64,000 nucleotides of DNA, taken from positions 52,826,505 to 52,890,504 of the forward strand of contig NC_044009.1 of the NCBI RefSeq assembly GCF_900496995.4, written 5' to 3'. Shown one piece after another: positions 37,401-50,500 of this stretch (position 1 is the first letter of the stretch; every line of letters begins with the position of its first letter). The stretch is from Aquila chrysaetos chrysaetos (lineage: Eukaryota; Chordata; Aves; Accipitriformes; Accipitridae). The notes under the pieces are model-generated. The model did not search any database and had not been told where the DNA came from. It saw only the letters and a program-made list of their open reading frames with translations. The position numbers and the translations under genes are program-made.

Positions 37401-37497
37401 TTGCTTGTTTCTTTGGGGTTTTTTGTTCTGCCAGCACCGAATGTGCTTGCAAAATTTGTATATTGACAGAAAGTCAACTCCTTGACATAGGTAAAAC

Positions 37498-37514
37498 AAA
37501 AAAAAAAAAAAAAA
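37498..37514 (+). repeat. A17 homopolymer
   Basis: Seventeen consecutive A, no recognisable element attached. Confidence 0.85.
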
Positions 37515-37815
37515 GAATTGAACATGATATGGACTAAATATCACTAGCAATTACAAGAATGCATGTGTTGGTGACAGGACATTAATCAGGAGGTGTGACG
37601 TGTGTACTAAAGATTTTTGCAGCCCTGTGTAAGCGCAGGGAACACCCACAGGGGTGCAGATCCGCAGGCCACTGCTGACCCCCCTGCGGCAGCACCCTCG
37701 GGGTCCCTGCATGCCCACTCTTGCAGAGCATGGCAATGTGGGGTCGTGCTCAATAAGGGAGGGGAAATACACCTCAAGGTACTGAGGGCTAACAGGGGAT
37801 GCTGATTAACAGCTC

Positions 37816-37836
37816 TTTTTTTTTTTTTTTTTTTTT
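37816..37836 (+). repeat. T21 homopolymer
   Basis: Twenty-one consecutive T, no recognisable element attached. It lies about 300 bp from the A17 run at 37498, but I see no shared flanks or target-site duplication. Confidence 0.85.
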
Positions 37837-40800
37837 AATGTGCATCGTCTGCGGTCAGCTCTGCCCCTGCAGAGCCAGCAGGGCTTCTGCCGGCTTAAAA
37901 TAAAAATAAAATTAATGACCTATGGTTGAGCTAAGCAAGCGATGTAAAAAGCCTACTTACCTATTAAAAAGGCAAAGGTTTAAAAAAGTAATCACCTCCT
38001 GAAGTCATTCACCCTAATGGGTTCCCCCAGCACAGGCACTGACTGAAACAGCTATTTTTGGCAACAGGGCGGTACTGTGAACTGCAGAAGGAGCGCTGGG
38101 TTGGAGGCGAGATACATACGCATGGGTAGCAGTCAGGGCTCTAAAGATACCTACAAAATGGTCAGAATGTCTGGGAGGGGCGAGCGCTGCCCTGCCCGGC
38201 TGCTCTCAGCCCCTGCCCAGAGCTGCGGCACGGCAGTGCTGGCGTGGGGGGAACTCATTTTTGGGGTAAGCCCGTGAGGAAGGGATGCTGTAGCTGCACT
38301 TGGCACTGCTGCTGTGGGAGGTAGTGTCTGCATCCTTTCCACAGGCAGAGAATGGATTTGACGGGATATTTGTGGGAGCGATGACTTTGAGATGCTGTGG
38401 GGTCCCGCGGCTGCTCAGCTGTGAGTCGGGCACCCCAGTCCCATCGGGAATCGCCACGTGTTTAGTTTGGGCAGGCCTAAGGAAAGAATACACAGAAATG
38501 CAGAAATAAATGTAGTAAAAATGAGGTGGCCTCTTGGAGCAACAATTTTTCTAGCAAGATTTCCTCTGCTCCTCGTTAGGATATTGATCTGTGTCTGCAG
38601 CAGGACAATTCAGGACAAAGCTGAGCACTCCCATCTCCTCCATAAATAACCGAGGACATGGCATGACTAATTGTTTGTGATTAAGGACATGTGTATGCCA
38701 CCGTGTCCGACTAGGCTGTGTTGTGTTAAGGTCTTTCAATCTTTTTTCTGTCGATTGCTGCTAGCCATTTCACAGTTTTGCATTGCAGAGTGGCTTCTCC
38801 AGCAAACCCACGATGCTTTCCCTCCCTTCTGCGGTGTTTTTAATGTTGGGCGGATGCGGGTTTCTGGCTGACTTTGGCTTCTGGAGTGCTTTTGGGACCA
38901 AAGTAACTATGAGTTGGAACAACTTTAAAGTTAAAATTATGACCTCAGAGTATAGGAAGGTGCAAGGGTAATAAAGATGATGCCTGGATAGAGCTGTGAA
39001 TCAATAATGTGCTTCTTTCGGCGCTGACTTTGGTTTCCTTTCCATGCGGAGAACTGCAAACCAGTGTTCCCAGCCCATCAACCGCATGGGCTCTTTCCGC
39101 TGGTCATCCCCTTTTCGCGTTCGCCCCTGGAGCTGTAATTTTAGTTCCCACATTAAAAGCTGTGTTTCCACCAAGTTCACAGCTGCGGTGATAAATGCTG
39201 TAACAGCACTGGAAGTGCAAGATCTCTAATTTAGGAATCATTACCCTAGATAAGAGGCAGTAAAGAGGCCAGAATTGGTCCAGAGGTAATCCAGCTGCAC
39301 AGTGCATGTGCAGCCGTGGCGAGCCCGAGGGGCTCTGGCTCTGTACCCCCTTGTCACGCTTAACGTGCTTTGCAAATAAGTATTTGTGAGTTATTGAAGA
39401 AATACAGAACCACACCAAACTTGATAGAAATTTCAGTAATTACTGGAAAATAACAAGATTTGTTAGAAAAGGTTTGCGTAAAGTAAACTATTTTTTGTTA
39501 TGTGTTTCATTATTCCTATGGCTAAAGGTATGACAGAGAAGGCTTTAGTTTCAAATACTCCAATTTTTTAGACGTGACTGACCAGCAGCAGAAGGGTGGA
39601 CATCCCACCGAATTCTCCCCAGTTACTGCTGTGTTGTTAGGCAAAGAATATCCAAATAAGTGGTTGGCTTGAGGGTGCCCTGGGGCCATGGAGTAGTTAA
39701 TCGTTAGTTAGCTGGTAGCTGGTGTCATCCTCTGAATTCCTGTCTCAGAGTTTTGCTGCCAGATTGGAGCTTGAACATGCCAATAAGTATTTTGCTGGTG
39801 AAGGAAGGAAATGCATAAGAAAAAGAGAGAAAAGAATTAGAAGAATATTTAAAACCAAAAGGAGTATGGAGGAATAATACATAACAAACTAAATAGCAAA
39901 AATATTTTTCTTAACATAAAAGAGCCCAATTTTGGTGCTTGAGGAGCACGCAGATTGCTGTGTTTCTAAAGTGTCTTGCTCTGGCGTTAAGATTTATTGT
40001 TCAAATCATATTATTACCATTATTCTTAATGGGAAATTGTGTTTCAAAGTGGTACTATTGATGTTTTCATTTGGATATGAATTCTCTTTTCTCTTGTGAT
40101 AGGCTATTCCTCTATTTCACCTGTGAAAACACAACATTTTTCTTCACCTCCTGTCTGTCCAGGAGAACAACATAGAGAGACTTTGCTCAAGAAAAGCTGA
40201 AACCCCTCTGTTGCTTCATACAAACACCTTATCAGGGCAATATAGAAACAGCCTTTTGGCACCTGAGACACTAACGCTTTCTAAAAATTATTATCTGTGC
40301 CTTAAAATTTAAAGCCATAATATTCCAGGAGGATTTTCATGGCTGCTGATGTTTTCAGCTGGTGGGTCAGAGGATGGGCTGGTTCGGCAGAGCTCGGGGG
40401 TCCGGCCGGGACGGAGCGGGCAGCAGGTGACAGGGGTTGCTTTGCCGCCTCTATGTGTACTGGACCACTCCACACAGGTGAAGACCCTTTTTTTTTAATA
40501 TTTTGGAAGCTGACAGGTGTGGGGATGTGAGATTTATTAGGATGTCCCGAAAGACGTGGGGCAGGGATAGGAAGGAGATTCTCTGCTGGCTTTTAATTTG
40601 CGGTGGTGTGCAAATTGCAGTCATTGCCCCCCAGGATTTCCCATTTAAATAGCTGTTGGCCACAGGGGTAAATACTTAAAATGAGCTTTTAATATCTAAC
40701 TACAGCCAGAAGCTTGCATGTCCATCCCATGGCCTGCCTTATTGCCCTATCTTTTCCTTTTCCGATAAATTGTATAATGCATTGCATAGGAATTATGCTT

Positions 40801-41758
40801 GAGCAATCCATGTTCACCAACAAGTTGCTCTTTGAAATGTTTATGCTTTTCTGCCCTTAAAGAACTATTTGTGTTTACATGAGGTTCAGTAATGAAAAAA
40901 CCCTTGTGGAAAGCTGAGCAGTGTTGGTTGGCTCCCTTATTTTATGTAACTGGCAAAGAGCCGGACCAGGATTGAGGCAGGGTCATGTCTTCTCAGTCAT
41001 CTGTTAAGAGTTTCTGGAGACAGCTTAAGCACACTAACCTACGATATCAGTAAAACAGAAAAGCCGCTGTGAGCATCCTTTGAGGTTTTGGTTTTCCTGC
41101 CCTCGCTCCAATACTCACAGCGATACTGCAGCTGTAGCTCAGCAAGTTGTGATAAAGTGATGCTACACTGTGCCTGTGGGGTACCCAAGGGGTGGGAGTG
41201 GGCAGTTTTCTGAAACAGATTTCATCTGCCTTTCCCTTAATCTCCAAGTAGCTGAACCTTCTGTCTTGTTTAAATTATTAAATCCTTTCCGATATTTTCC
41301 ATGTACACCTACTTTGCATGCTGTCATGACATGACCAAGCCAAGCGTATCTCACAGCTTTTGCTTCTCAGCCAGGTTCTGCAGCACAATTCAGGTTTTTT
41401 CTTCTTAGTTCCTTGTCTCCAGTTCGTCACCTTCCAGGTAATACAGAATTTGCTCCCAAGTATTTTGCATCTCAGAATAGTAATTTCAGCTCTTGGAGAT
41501 GCTGATGTCTACAGGATACAAACTTCACTGGAAACGTATTGGGGTTATCTGTGTCCTCTGGGGCTACCTGGGTGTTCTCCTCTCGCGCTGGGGTGCCCGC
41601 GAGCCAGCTTACAGCCATCCGACCGGGTACCTGGTGCTTTGTGCCAAGGAGCAATGCTTCAGCATGGAGGAAAAGGGCATCGCTTCCAGCTCATACATGC
41701 CTCGGTGCCTGAAGAATATCTTTGGCACTATCTTATTACAAGTTGGTTGTATCCGAAG

Positions 41759-41782
41759 TTGTATGTACAAATGTACATACAA
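41759..41782 (+). repeat. Perfect inverted repeat, 10-bp stem, 4-base loop
   Basis: TTGTATGTAC (41759-41768), loop AAAT, and its exact complement GTACATACAA (41773-41782). It could form a hairpin in nascent KCNJ3 pre-mRNA. Stem is short and AT-rich, so stability is modest. Confidence 0.85.
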
Positions 41783-43470
41783 TGTAAAACCTCAGGTGTT
41801 AATAGCAGTGGGGGGGCAATGCATTGCAGCACTGCGGTTTGCAGGGGGTCCGGGGCACTTGCTCCGTCTGCAGCAACCGAGGGTCTGCAGTCCAGGTACC
41901 GGATGGAAAGCAGACCCTAGAGCCTCTCTCTAAATATAGCTATCTTCCAAACTACCGTTCAGAGCCCTATTAATTATTCATTCTTTTTTGCCTTTTTATT
42001 TTGTAGCGCGACACTTCACATATATTAGCTGCAATCATCTAACGGGGCACAAACCGTAGTGCTAAGCATATTCACAGTGTTTCACTGGAGCTCCTTTCGT
42101 CTTCCTCATTATGCTACAGATGCTTTAAATTCACGCAGTACACAGTAATGGGGATGAAATTTCCCACAGTGGAACATTGCTGACTTAATGTTGCGTGATG
42201 AAATAGCACAGATTTATATTTAATATTTCTTTTCAAGCAGGCATCACAGTGCAAGCTTTCTCTGCTTGTGGCTGTTTCTCACAGTACTGCTCAGCAGCCA
42301 GACCTGGGCAGGTTTTGTAGGAAATTCATATAATGCTTTATACTAAGTACCTCATACATAACAAAAAATGGATTTTTTATTTTTTTTTTTTACCTGGAAG
42401 AGCTTAAGACTTTAACTCCTGCCCAACAAACATGCCTCAAGACGTTGCTTGATCCATGATGCCCGTGAAACCATCCTGTCTTTCCACTGTAAGTATGTTT
42501 GTGGGTATGTATTACCCATGCGAATGTGTCACTAACAGTAGTGTTAAGGTAAATAATATTCACTGGGTGCCATGGCTCAGGGGACCTCACTCCGAGGGGA
42601 GGAGAGGCTCCTGCAGAAGGCTGAGCTCACATTGTAATTAATTCATCAGCAAACCTCACTGGAATTAGAGCTCTGTTCTGAGAGAGGCTTCTAATTGAGA
42701 GTAAATGGCTCATTAGTGTTGAACAGATCAACCTGAGAACATCAGTAAACACAAACAAAATAATTAATGACTTTCAGGTAGTGTAATACCTTATTCCGGC
42801 TGCTGTGATTGCTCTTTGTGAACACGGAGGTGGGTCTGGCCCAGGTGCGCTATGGAAGAGCCGGTTTTGGGGGACTCTAGGTGTTCTACTGAAAAGATAA
42901 CTTCCCTGGGGTTTGTGGAAGGTGCTGAGGTGATGCACACTCGGCGCTGCACAGCTCGGTTAGGATGGCCATCGCCGTCTGCTTGGGTGCCTGCAGTGCT
43001 GCATGGGCACCTTCCTCCCTGTTAGACTCAAACTAGGTAAATGGAAATAATAGGCACATGGGTTTTAGGGAAAAAATGTATAAAAGGAGCAGCAGTGGCT
43101 GCTATCCAGAAAGTTATAAAAAAATATAAATGTGAGATAGTTTGCTGGTGATAATGAAGGGAGAGGGGGTAGGAGACTGAGGTGGTGAAACCAGCCTAGT
43201 GGGATGACCCAGACCTTTGGGCTTTTCCAGTGCTACATGAAATGATGCTCATGCTTGTGTTCAGTGCTGTATGCTGTCCATGAAGGGCACGTACACGTCA
43301 TGGTTTATGTGAGGGGCTGCAACAGAAAAGCAGCAGCAGCCCAGCAGCAGCAAACCCCATCTCTCTATTTGGTCTTAGGAATGTTGCATCTTCCAGAGAG
43401 AGAAGGATAATAGCTTGAAAATGCACAAAATGGTTTTTCATACCTCAGTGCACAGAGAAGTGAGTAACAG

Positions 43471-43509
43471 ACACACACACAACCCCCCCCCCCCCCAAAA
43501 AAAAAAAAA
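43471..43509 (+). repeat. Compound simple repeat: (AC)5, C14, A13
   Basis: A dinucleotide AC run passes into about 14 C and then about 13 A. Homopolymer lengths are error-prone. Confidence 0.85.
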
Positions 43510-44243
43510 CCAGGAAGAAAAAGGACTATTAATTTTTTTGCAAATGGAAAGGAGAAGAAATATGCTCTGGAGAGTATCTGGTCACACCAGTGGACTGTTC
43601 CTGCTAGAAGCCAGGATTTTTGAGATGTAGCTGGACTTGCCTTAGAAATTGATTAAATTTAACAACTCTGCTTTGCATTTCTGCAAATTGTAACTGTTTT
43701 TTCAGATGCACATAGGAAGCCTGACATTGAGGATGAAAGTCCTTCAGGGGGAGAGAGAGAAAAAGAGCTGCAGATCCTAGCAACGGGCGCTGGCAGCCAG
43801 GAAAGGGCATCCTTGGATGCCTTCCAGAAGAAGGAGTCACCTTTGCTGACTATGAGTGGAAAAAGGAAGGTTTTTTTTCCCCAGGGGCAGCCCTGACCCC
43901 CCCAGCCTGCTGCCCTGCTGCAGCAGCCCTTGTGCCCTGCCTGGTGTGGGTCCCTGCTTCAGCTCAAACTGCTCAACCCCGGGCAGTGCCAACAGCCGTG
44001 CTCCAGCTTAGCTGTTAAACAAACCCCTTCGTCCTCAGCCAAGCAGTGGCTACACCTCTGCTTCAGCTTTCCTGCTAGACCACTCTGCAGTTTGGGCTCG
44101 GCTCTTTATTTTCCCTTAACTTTGACTTGCAGAGCAGGGTTTTCCCTCTCCAAGCTGCAGACAGGAGCTGTGTTGGCAGCGCTTGTGCCTACAGCCTGTT
44201 GTGGCATTGCTGGGCTTTTGGGCCATGAGGCTGGGCTTGCTTT

Positions 44244-44328
44244 AAAAAAAAAAAAAAGCAATAAATACACCATTTATCAGTGTAATTTAAAGCTAAATTA
44301 TTATTGTTGTTGTTGTTATTATTATTAA
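44244..44328 (+). repeat. A14 run and TTG/TTA trinucleotide repeat
   Basis: An A14 run (44244-44257) is followed by a (TTA)(TTG)(TTA) trinucleotide repeat at about 44298-44328. Confidence 0.8.
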
Positions 44329-47300
44329 TTTGCAAGAAAATGAGCTGTTGTCCTGCCGGGAGGTGCAACGCCAGCTTTGCATGCCCAGAGACAACCGCAC
44401 AAGAAAGGGGAAAGGACTGTTAAGCATCTGCAGCTGCACAGGGTCCTGTCTGCTTTGCCTGGTGCCAGCCCTGCACTAAACAACAGCGATTCAAATGGTA
44501 CTTCAAGTTGTTCCCAGGCAAGCATCCAGATTATTACAAAGTTGAGTATATTAAGTGTAACATTACTACTTAAAACTATGGGAACTTTGAACAATGGCGT
44601 TTTTATTGAGCACTTTTCATATTTGAGAAGCTGGCATGTGGAGTTTGTGGGGAAAAACTCCAAATGACCGTGCCTTTATAATGGAAGGTGTGCATACAGG
44701 AGCTGGTAAACTCTCATTTTTTCTCCGCTTGATGTATTCCCCACCAAATAAAGTGGTCACTTCTCTGCGCCGTCTGCCGCACCGTGCTGCTTCATCCCGA
44801 GGGGGAATACCTAGGTCGGGGTGAGTGTTCGGGTGCAAGCCGCGCTGCCTGGCTGGGGACAGGCACCGACCATGGTGTCCCATGAGGTGGAACCTTGTCC
44901 TCTGCGGTGGAGACGCGTCCTCTGATGCACGGGACCTTGAAAAGCGGCAGCACTGGTGCCGTAACAGCCGGCACGCTGAGGGTGCTCGGAGGGGAGACGT
45001 TGCTGCGTGTCTGTACTGAGACAGCAGAGGGGAAACCCGAGGGGAGCACAGCTTTCGCAGTTTCCTTCTTTTGTATTCGATATTATACGTTCTACACGTT
45101 AACACAAGCGGGGAACCAAATCATGCCTGCAGTTAATGTGGCCACTGCATTTCACTGTGGATCATTTTCCCAGGGTTATTTTTAACACTACAACTATCTT
45201 TGGCTATATTCAGTCTGGATTAAGTCATGTATTTGACTCTTGGTGGGTTGAGGACCATGCCAGCCAGTGCCGGTGGGCTGAGGCAGAGGATACTCAGGGC
45301 GCCCAGGCAGCCCACGAGGCAGCAGGCGCTTTGGCTCTTGGCAAAATGCTTTTCGATTTTTTTTTTTTTTACAGTGCATTTGCAAGGAAAACCTGTGATG
45401 GAATATCTCAGTCATTGAGTCAGAATCCCCAGGGGAAAGATGCTATCTAATGCAAAACAGTCAGTCTGGGCCAAAGTCGAGGCTGCTGGAGCGGTTTTGG
45501 GTCTGGAGGGGGGACCGGCTACGCGCCCCTTTCTTGAGGCAGCGCAGGAGGGATGTGCTCGCTGCACCCAGTGACGACCAGCAGCCTGGGTAGTACTGCG
45601 GGCTGGCAAGAAGGATCCGGCCGTGCGCCGTCCTACTGCTGCCACTGGTGGTACTACAGCGAGGAGTGATGGTAAGAGGAATATGGATGCAGTCGTTGTC
45701 CTCAGGCTCTTCAAACTCCCCTCCTTCTTCCCCAAGCTTCCTTGTGTTCATTAAAGACCCCCTGAGATTGACTACAGGAAGGTTTGTCCTCAGGAATTAC
45801 CAGGGACCGTGTCAGTCTGTGTATTTGTCCTGGGAAATAATACGCTTCTTTCCTCTGTTGGCTATAATTTGTGTTTTGAAAGTTGCTGTACATAACTCTC
45901 TTAATACAGGAAAAAAATACAGTAAGAAAGAGGAAGTGGTGAAAAATGGGAATAGGATCTGCAAATACTACTTGCTTCATTACCTGTCAGGACAGTGATT
46001 ATTTGTTAAAATGTGTTTTTTCTATTAAACCTGGAAAGTTATGTATTCCTAACAATAATATAGCTGCAAAGTGGACTTTATAAACAAGTAAATTGATCTG
46101 CTAATGGCTATACCTCAGCCACTATAGCAGTCTACCTGCGTGGCAATGGATTGTTTGTCCTTGGAGGGATTCGGGGGGAATTGTGTCAAGGGCAAAATTA
46201 TTCACAGTGTTTATTTGGAGAGAGGTTTTCTCCACTTCAGCCTCCGGCTTCCAAGCATAAACCCTAACATATAGGTAAACACGGATTTATCTTTTCCTGA
46301 AGTGAAATCTTGATTAGTCCTCCAAGTGCGGTGCCAGGTTGGAAGCAGCTGGCCTTGGGGATGTGTGTTGGGAAAGAAACGTCTTTCCTTCCCTCCTCCC
46401 GACACCTTTCGAACTAAGCATATCGCTAGAAAAATGTTCTTACTGTAACTCAGTCTGGGATTATAAAATCAACTTTTCTAGTCTGAGGCTAATGCCGCGT
46501 TTCCTGGCTTTGGCATTTAACCAAAAGGGCAGTTGCAGTTTTATATGTGCATGATGCCAGGCTAGCAAACAGCAATGTTTTTCTTGGTTCACTTTGCTTT
46601 AAGTTACTCTGATAAATGGTGTATTTATTGCATGTTTTTATTAATTTCTTTCTCATCTTGTTTTTTACGAAAATCACTGAATTTTGCCATAGAAGTGCTG
46701 TGTCCCTTTCCCTGGTACATAAAGGAGATAAGTGCTGGCCCCTGTGCCTTGCTCTTGTGCATGCAGGGAGCACAGGCACCGCTCAGCAGGCTGTGTAAGG
46801 GGGATGAGCTGTAAAGATCTCAGCAGCAGGTCCCTGACCTTCAGAAATGAAGTGGAGTGCCCATCTTCACTGGCTCCAGCACATGGAGGAAAAGAGAGGC
46901 TTCGGTTTTGTTGTAAGTCACCCTTTTTTGCCCAAGAATTCAGACCATTTACATCATCCTTTTTTTGTAATGTCTCTGTTGGAAATCTAACTCATTTCGG
47001 CGTAGTGTTTCTGCTGTTGCATTGAAAAGCAATGTCTGGGGGGCTAGTAAACGCCCCACAAAACTGCCCCTATCAAACGGGCTCTGATGAAAGGTTGCAG
47101 CAGCTAGAAATACTCAACAGTGCTGTGGAAACAGGAAAAAGACCAGGTGCCACAGTGCTGGCACGAGGGTGTGGGGCCCTGTTCGGACATGGAAGTAGCG
47201 TGTTTACAACTTGGCACAAAGAGTTGTGTCCATCAGTGGGTTAAAAATCTGCATTTCTCAACAGAAAAAACTACAACACCTTTAAATGACTTTTCTATAG

Positions 47301-47487
47301 CAAAGAACGGTAATTCACACAGTCCTGGTGGCGTTTGTGCCTCCTGCGTTGAATTTCTGCATGCAGCGGTGTCACGAAAGGGAGAAATTATGGTGGGGGG
47401 TGAAGGAGGAGTGTTTTGCTGTGGGGTGCTTCGCGGTGGTGGTGTTTTTTCAGAGTACTTGTTGGTGAGCTGAGTACTTTCTGGCAG

Positions 47488-47576
47488 CCTCTCCTCCTCT
47501 TCCTCCTTCTCCTCCTCCATCTCTCTTGCCCATCCATCTCCGTCTCTTGCCCTCCTCCTCCATCTCACCCTTGCCC
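47488..47576 (+). repeat. Polypyrimidine tract (about 90 bp)
   Basis: Almost all C and T, built from TCCTCC units with two imperfect copies of CTCCTCCATCTC about 40 bp apart. Long oligopyrimidine tracts can adopt triplex structure. No acceptor-like exon follows that I could support. Confidence 0.8.
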
Positions 47577-50500
47577 ACGCAGGTCTCTCCTGCAGCCATG
47601 GGCAAAGCCAACGCGTCGGCTTCCCGTGGCGGCGTGGCAGGTGCCCAGCCCCGAGGATTTGACCAGTTCCACAAGTATAGTTTGGGAAGTATTTAGCAAA
47701 TCTTTGAACTGGGAAAACTATTTTGCTGTGAAATACTTGCTAGATGTTATCAAAGGCTTTCTCAATACTTTCTTGGATTTATTTTATTTTTCATATTTAA
47801 CCTAAAGCTGAACAAGTGATGGAAACTGGTGAACGCTGCTCTTGAGTATGAACAGGTCTTTCGTGGTGAATGCGATCAAAAGAGCTCAAAGCACTTCTTG
47901 TTAACTCCTTCGGCCTCAGCCTATATGAAGGTGCGGAGGCACCTCTGCAGCCCAACAGGTCTTTTCCTGGAAGAAAAGCAGTACACTGACATTTAGGATT
48001 GGAAGTGAAAAAGAATGCCATACAAAATTCATGAGGAAATGTCAAAAATACTGACTCGCTTTTGAAATTTTCAGAAAGAAAAGTCACGATTTTCCCCAAA
48101 TGTCAAAAAGGGCCCAGACTTACAGGATTTTAAACTAGCCTGGTGAGACTTAATATCAGTGCAATTCGCATGTAAGGAAGAGGGTTTGTATATAAAATTA
48201 GAAACTCCTCATAGCCATATGGTTATTTGTACAGTACAGCTTTGGGTTGTGGCTTATTTATTCTCCTGGGGTGCTCATGGAAATAACAAGTACGCTGCAT
48301 GACATCACACTGCAATATATATAGTCACTAATTAACCTTCGCTGACTGCTGTAATAGTCTCACTCCTGTGCACGCCACAGGAAATTATTTTCTGCTGTAT
48401 TATCTTCTTGATGCTTTGTATATCAACCATAATGGAAGATGGGGCTATATGAAGAAAACAGCATTCAATAACTCTGAGCCTTATCTGCCTTTCCTGCCTT
48501 TGCATCAGGAAATGTTGGTCCTATTTTATTTTGGGATTTTGATTTTTATTTTAATACGGGAGAGGTTTGATGACGCTGCAAATGAAGGAACAACTCTGAA
48601 GTGAGCTCTGAAGTGCACCTGGTGATATGAATGCACCTGTATAATCTGTAGAGATCAGTCAAATATATTACCAAGGGGAAAAAAACCAACAGAAAATTAC
48701 TGAATGCATGAAGATGCTTTTTTAGAAGTTTGTCCAGAGGGAAGCCTAAGTTAGCAGAGTAAGAGCTTGGTAGGTTGGAGAGGTAATGCTAAGATGCTCT
48801 GCTCACTGCACAGGAAGGGGAGACCTTAGGTTGGGCAGGTTCATTTTTCACATCTCCAATTTGTGGGAAGACCCAACGTTTATTGGTTACAAGCGGTAAG
48901 GCTTCTTTCCATCTTCTTTACATGTACCATTGAGACGTGGACCCAGTACATTAATTCAGAGAGAAGAAAGCAGCTGCCAGGTGGTCCCTGTATCTTTTCA
49001 GCTCCTTCACCCCAAACACCAGCCAACTTCCACCACGGCTTCTCCAGGAGGACAGAGAAGTTGACAGGTCTCTGCTGAGGGAAAAGTCACCTTTCCGGAG
49101 GGTGGCACGAGGCCCGCGCACCTCCACAGTCCCACGGAAAGGGGTTATGGGTGGGTACTGCAGGGACCTCCACCCAGAGGGTGGGACGGCCGACGCAGGA
49201 GGGGATGGAGAAGGACAGACCAGGGCACCTCTGGGCAGGAATACTGAAGGCAAGCTGTCCCCTTTAGCTTCTTCTTTGTCTTAAAGCTGCTCATGTGTTG
49301 AGAGCTCTAGTCTGAGCCTGCCTCCAAACCACCCGGATAAGATACCTCTAACAAGAAATAACCTCTAGGACCAGTTGCATGTGGAAACGGGCTGCTCTTC
49401 GCTGGCTCCTGCAGGGACCTGGGCCAGCACCGTACCCTGTGGTGGCCTCCTGCTCGCTCGTTGGATTAATGCTCCCACCACTACGTCCTTAGGTAGAAGG
49501 GGTGGCGGGGTCCCCTCTTTGGAAGGAGGAGCCCAATGCTGAAGTCGCAGAGTATCTCTGCGTGGGTGAAGGGCAAATGGTGCCACCGCTCATCAGCTGG
49601 AGGGCTCAGACCACCATCGCCCACCCCAGCTCTTCACCTGGGGCTGCCGAAGCTGCACCGCAGGCATCAGAGACAAGAGAGCATGAATCTTTCTGTGCTC
49701 GGTCCGTTTTAAAATTGGTTTTGTTATTAAAGCATGGTGTGTGGCTTCATGTAGCCAGCATCCATGCGATGGTCGCTACGAAGCTTCGCACGCTTTCTTC
49801 TAAGGTGTAAGGGGGAAGTGAACTAGTCCCATGGTTTTTCCAAGAAAAGCATCTTTTGTTTTCCGTCTTCTCTGCCTTAAAGGTAACAATCAGTCAGTCA
49901 CCAGGCCAGGGCTTAGAGGCTGTCCTTGGACAGGGACCAGCGTGGTGGTCTTCTGCTGAGCGAGCCCCATCTTCAAAGGCTGAAAACCCGAGGTAATGGG
50001 CAACTTATTTTACTGTTCTTTATGGCCAGGGACTGCTCAGACGGGAAGAACAAAACCCAGTTATGTCCCACCGGGTGCCTGGGGCTCAGTCATGGCTCTT
50101 AGGAAAATTAAAGCAATTGCATTCCTGTTAATTAATGCTAACAAACGTACTTAAAAAATATCGCCGTATCAACTTTATATTTTAGCAGCATTCCCAACTG
50201 GCCAGGCTGAGCAGCCTGCACAGCCGGTAACAGAGGCAAGCAGTGGTGTGCGCTGGTATTTGGGACTCACACCTAGGTAGAGCTTTTTGGACAGAAAGTA
50301 CAAGTGAGAGCATTGTTTTGCCTCCTTGCTAATGGCTGAGACATGTAGCATCTGACTTAAACCAAAAAGTGAAATGTCCTGATCAAAGGGAGCACAGCAG
50401 ATTTGTTTAAGCTTGTACCGAGCCTGTGGTGAAGCATGTACAACACGCCAGGGAGGGAGAGAAACCCGGAATGAATGTTCATTACCTCCCAAAATGTAAA

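Noticed and set aside
41163..41430. - strand translation with YAWLGHVM, reminiscent of an RTE-type LINE tail (RWLGHV)
   Set aside because: Only a five to seven residue similarity, two stop codons within 30 residues upstream, and no other reverse-transcriptase motif nearby; too weak to call.
41360..41933. Overlapping + frames of 186 and 146 codons
   Set aside because: No signal, domain or conserved family pattern, two frames equally open, and Cys-rich random-looking composition; most likely chance in intronic DNA.
48368..48604. 78-codon + frame with a hydrophobic stretch near its end
   Set aside because: Begins at a non-ATG codon, has no homologue I recognise, and T-rich introns readily give hydrophobic translations.
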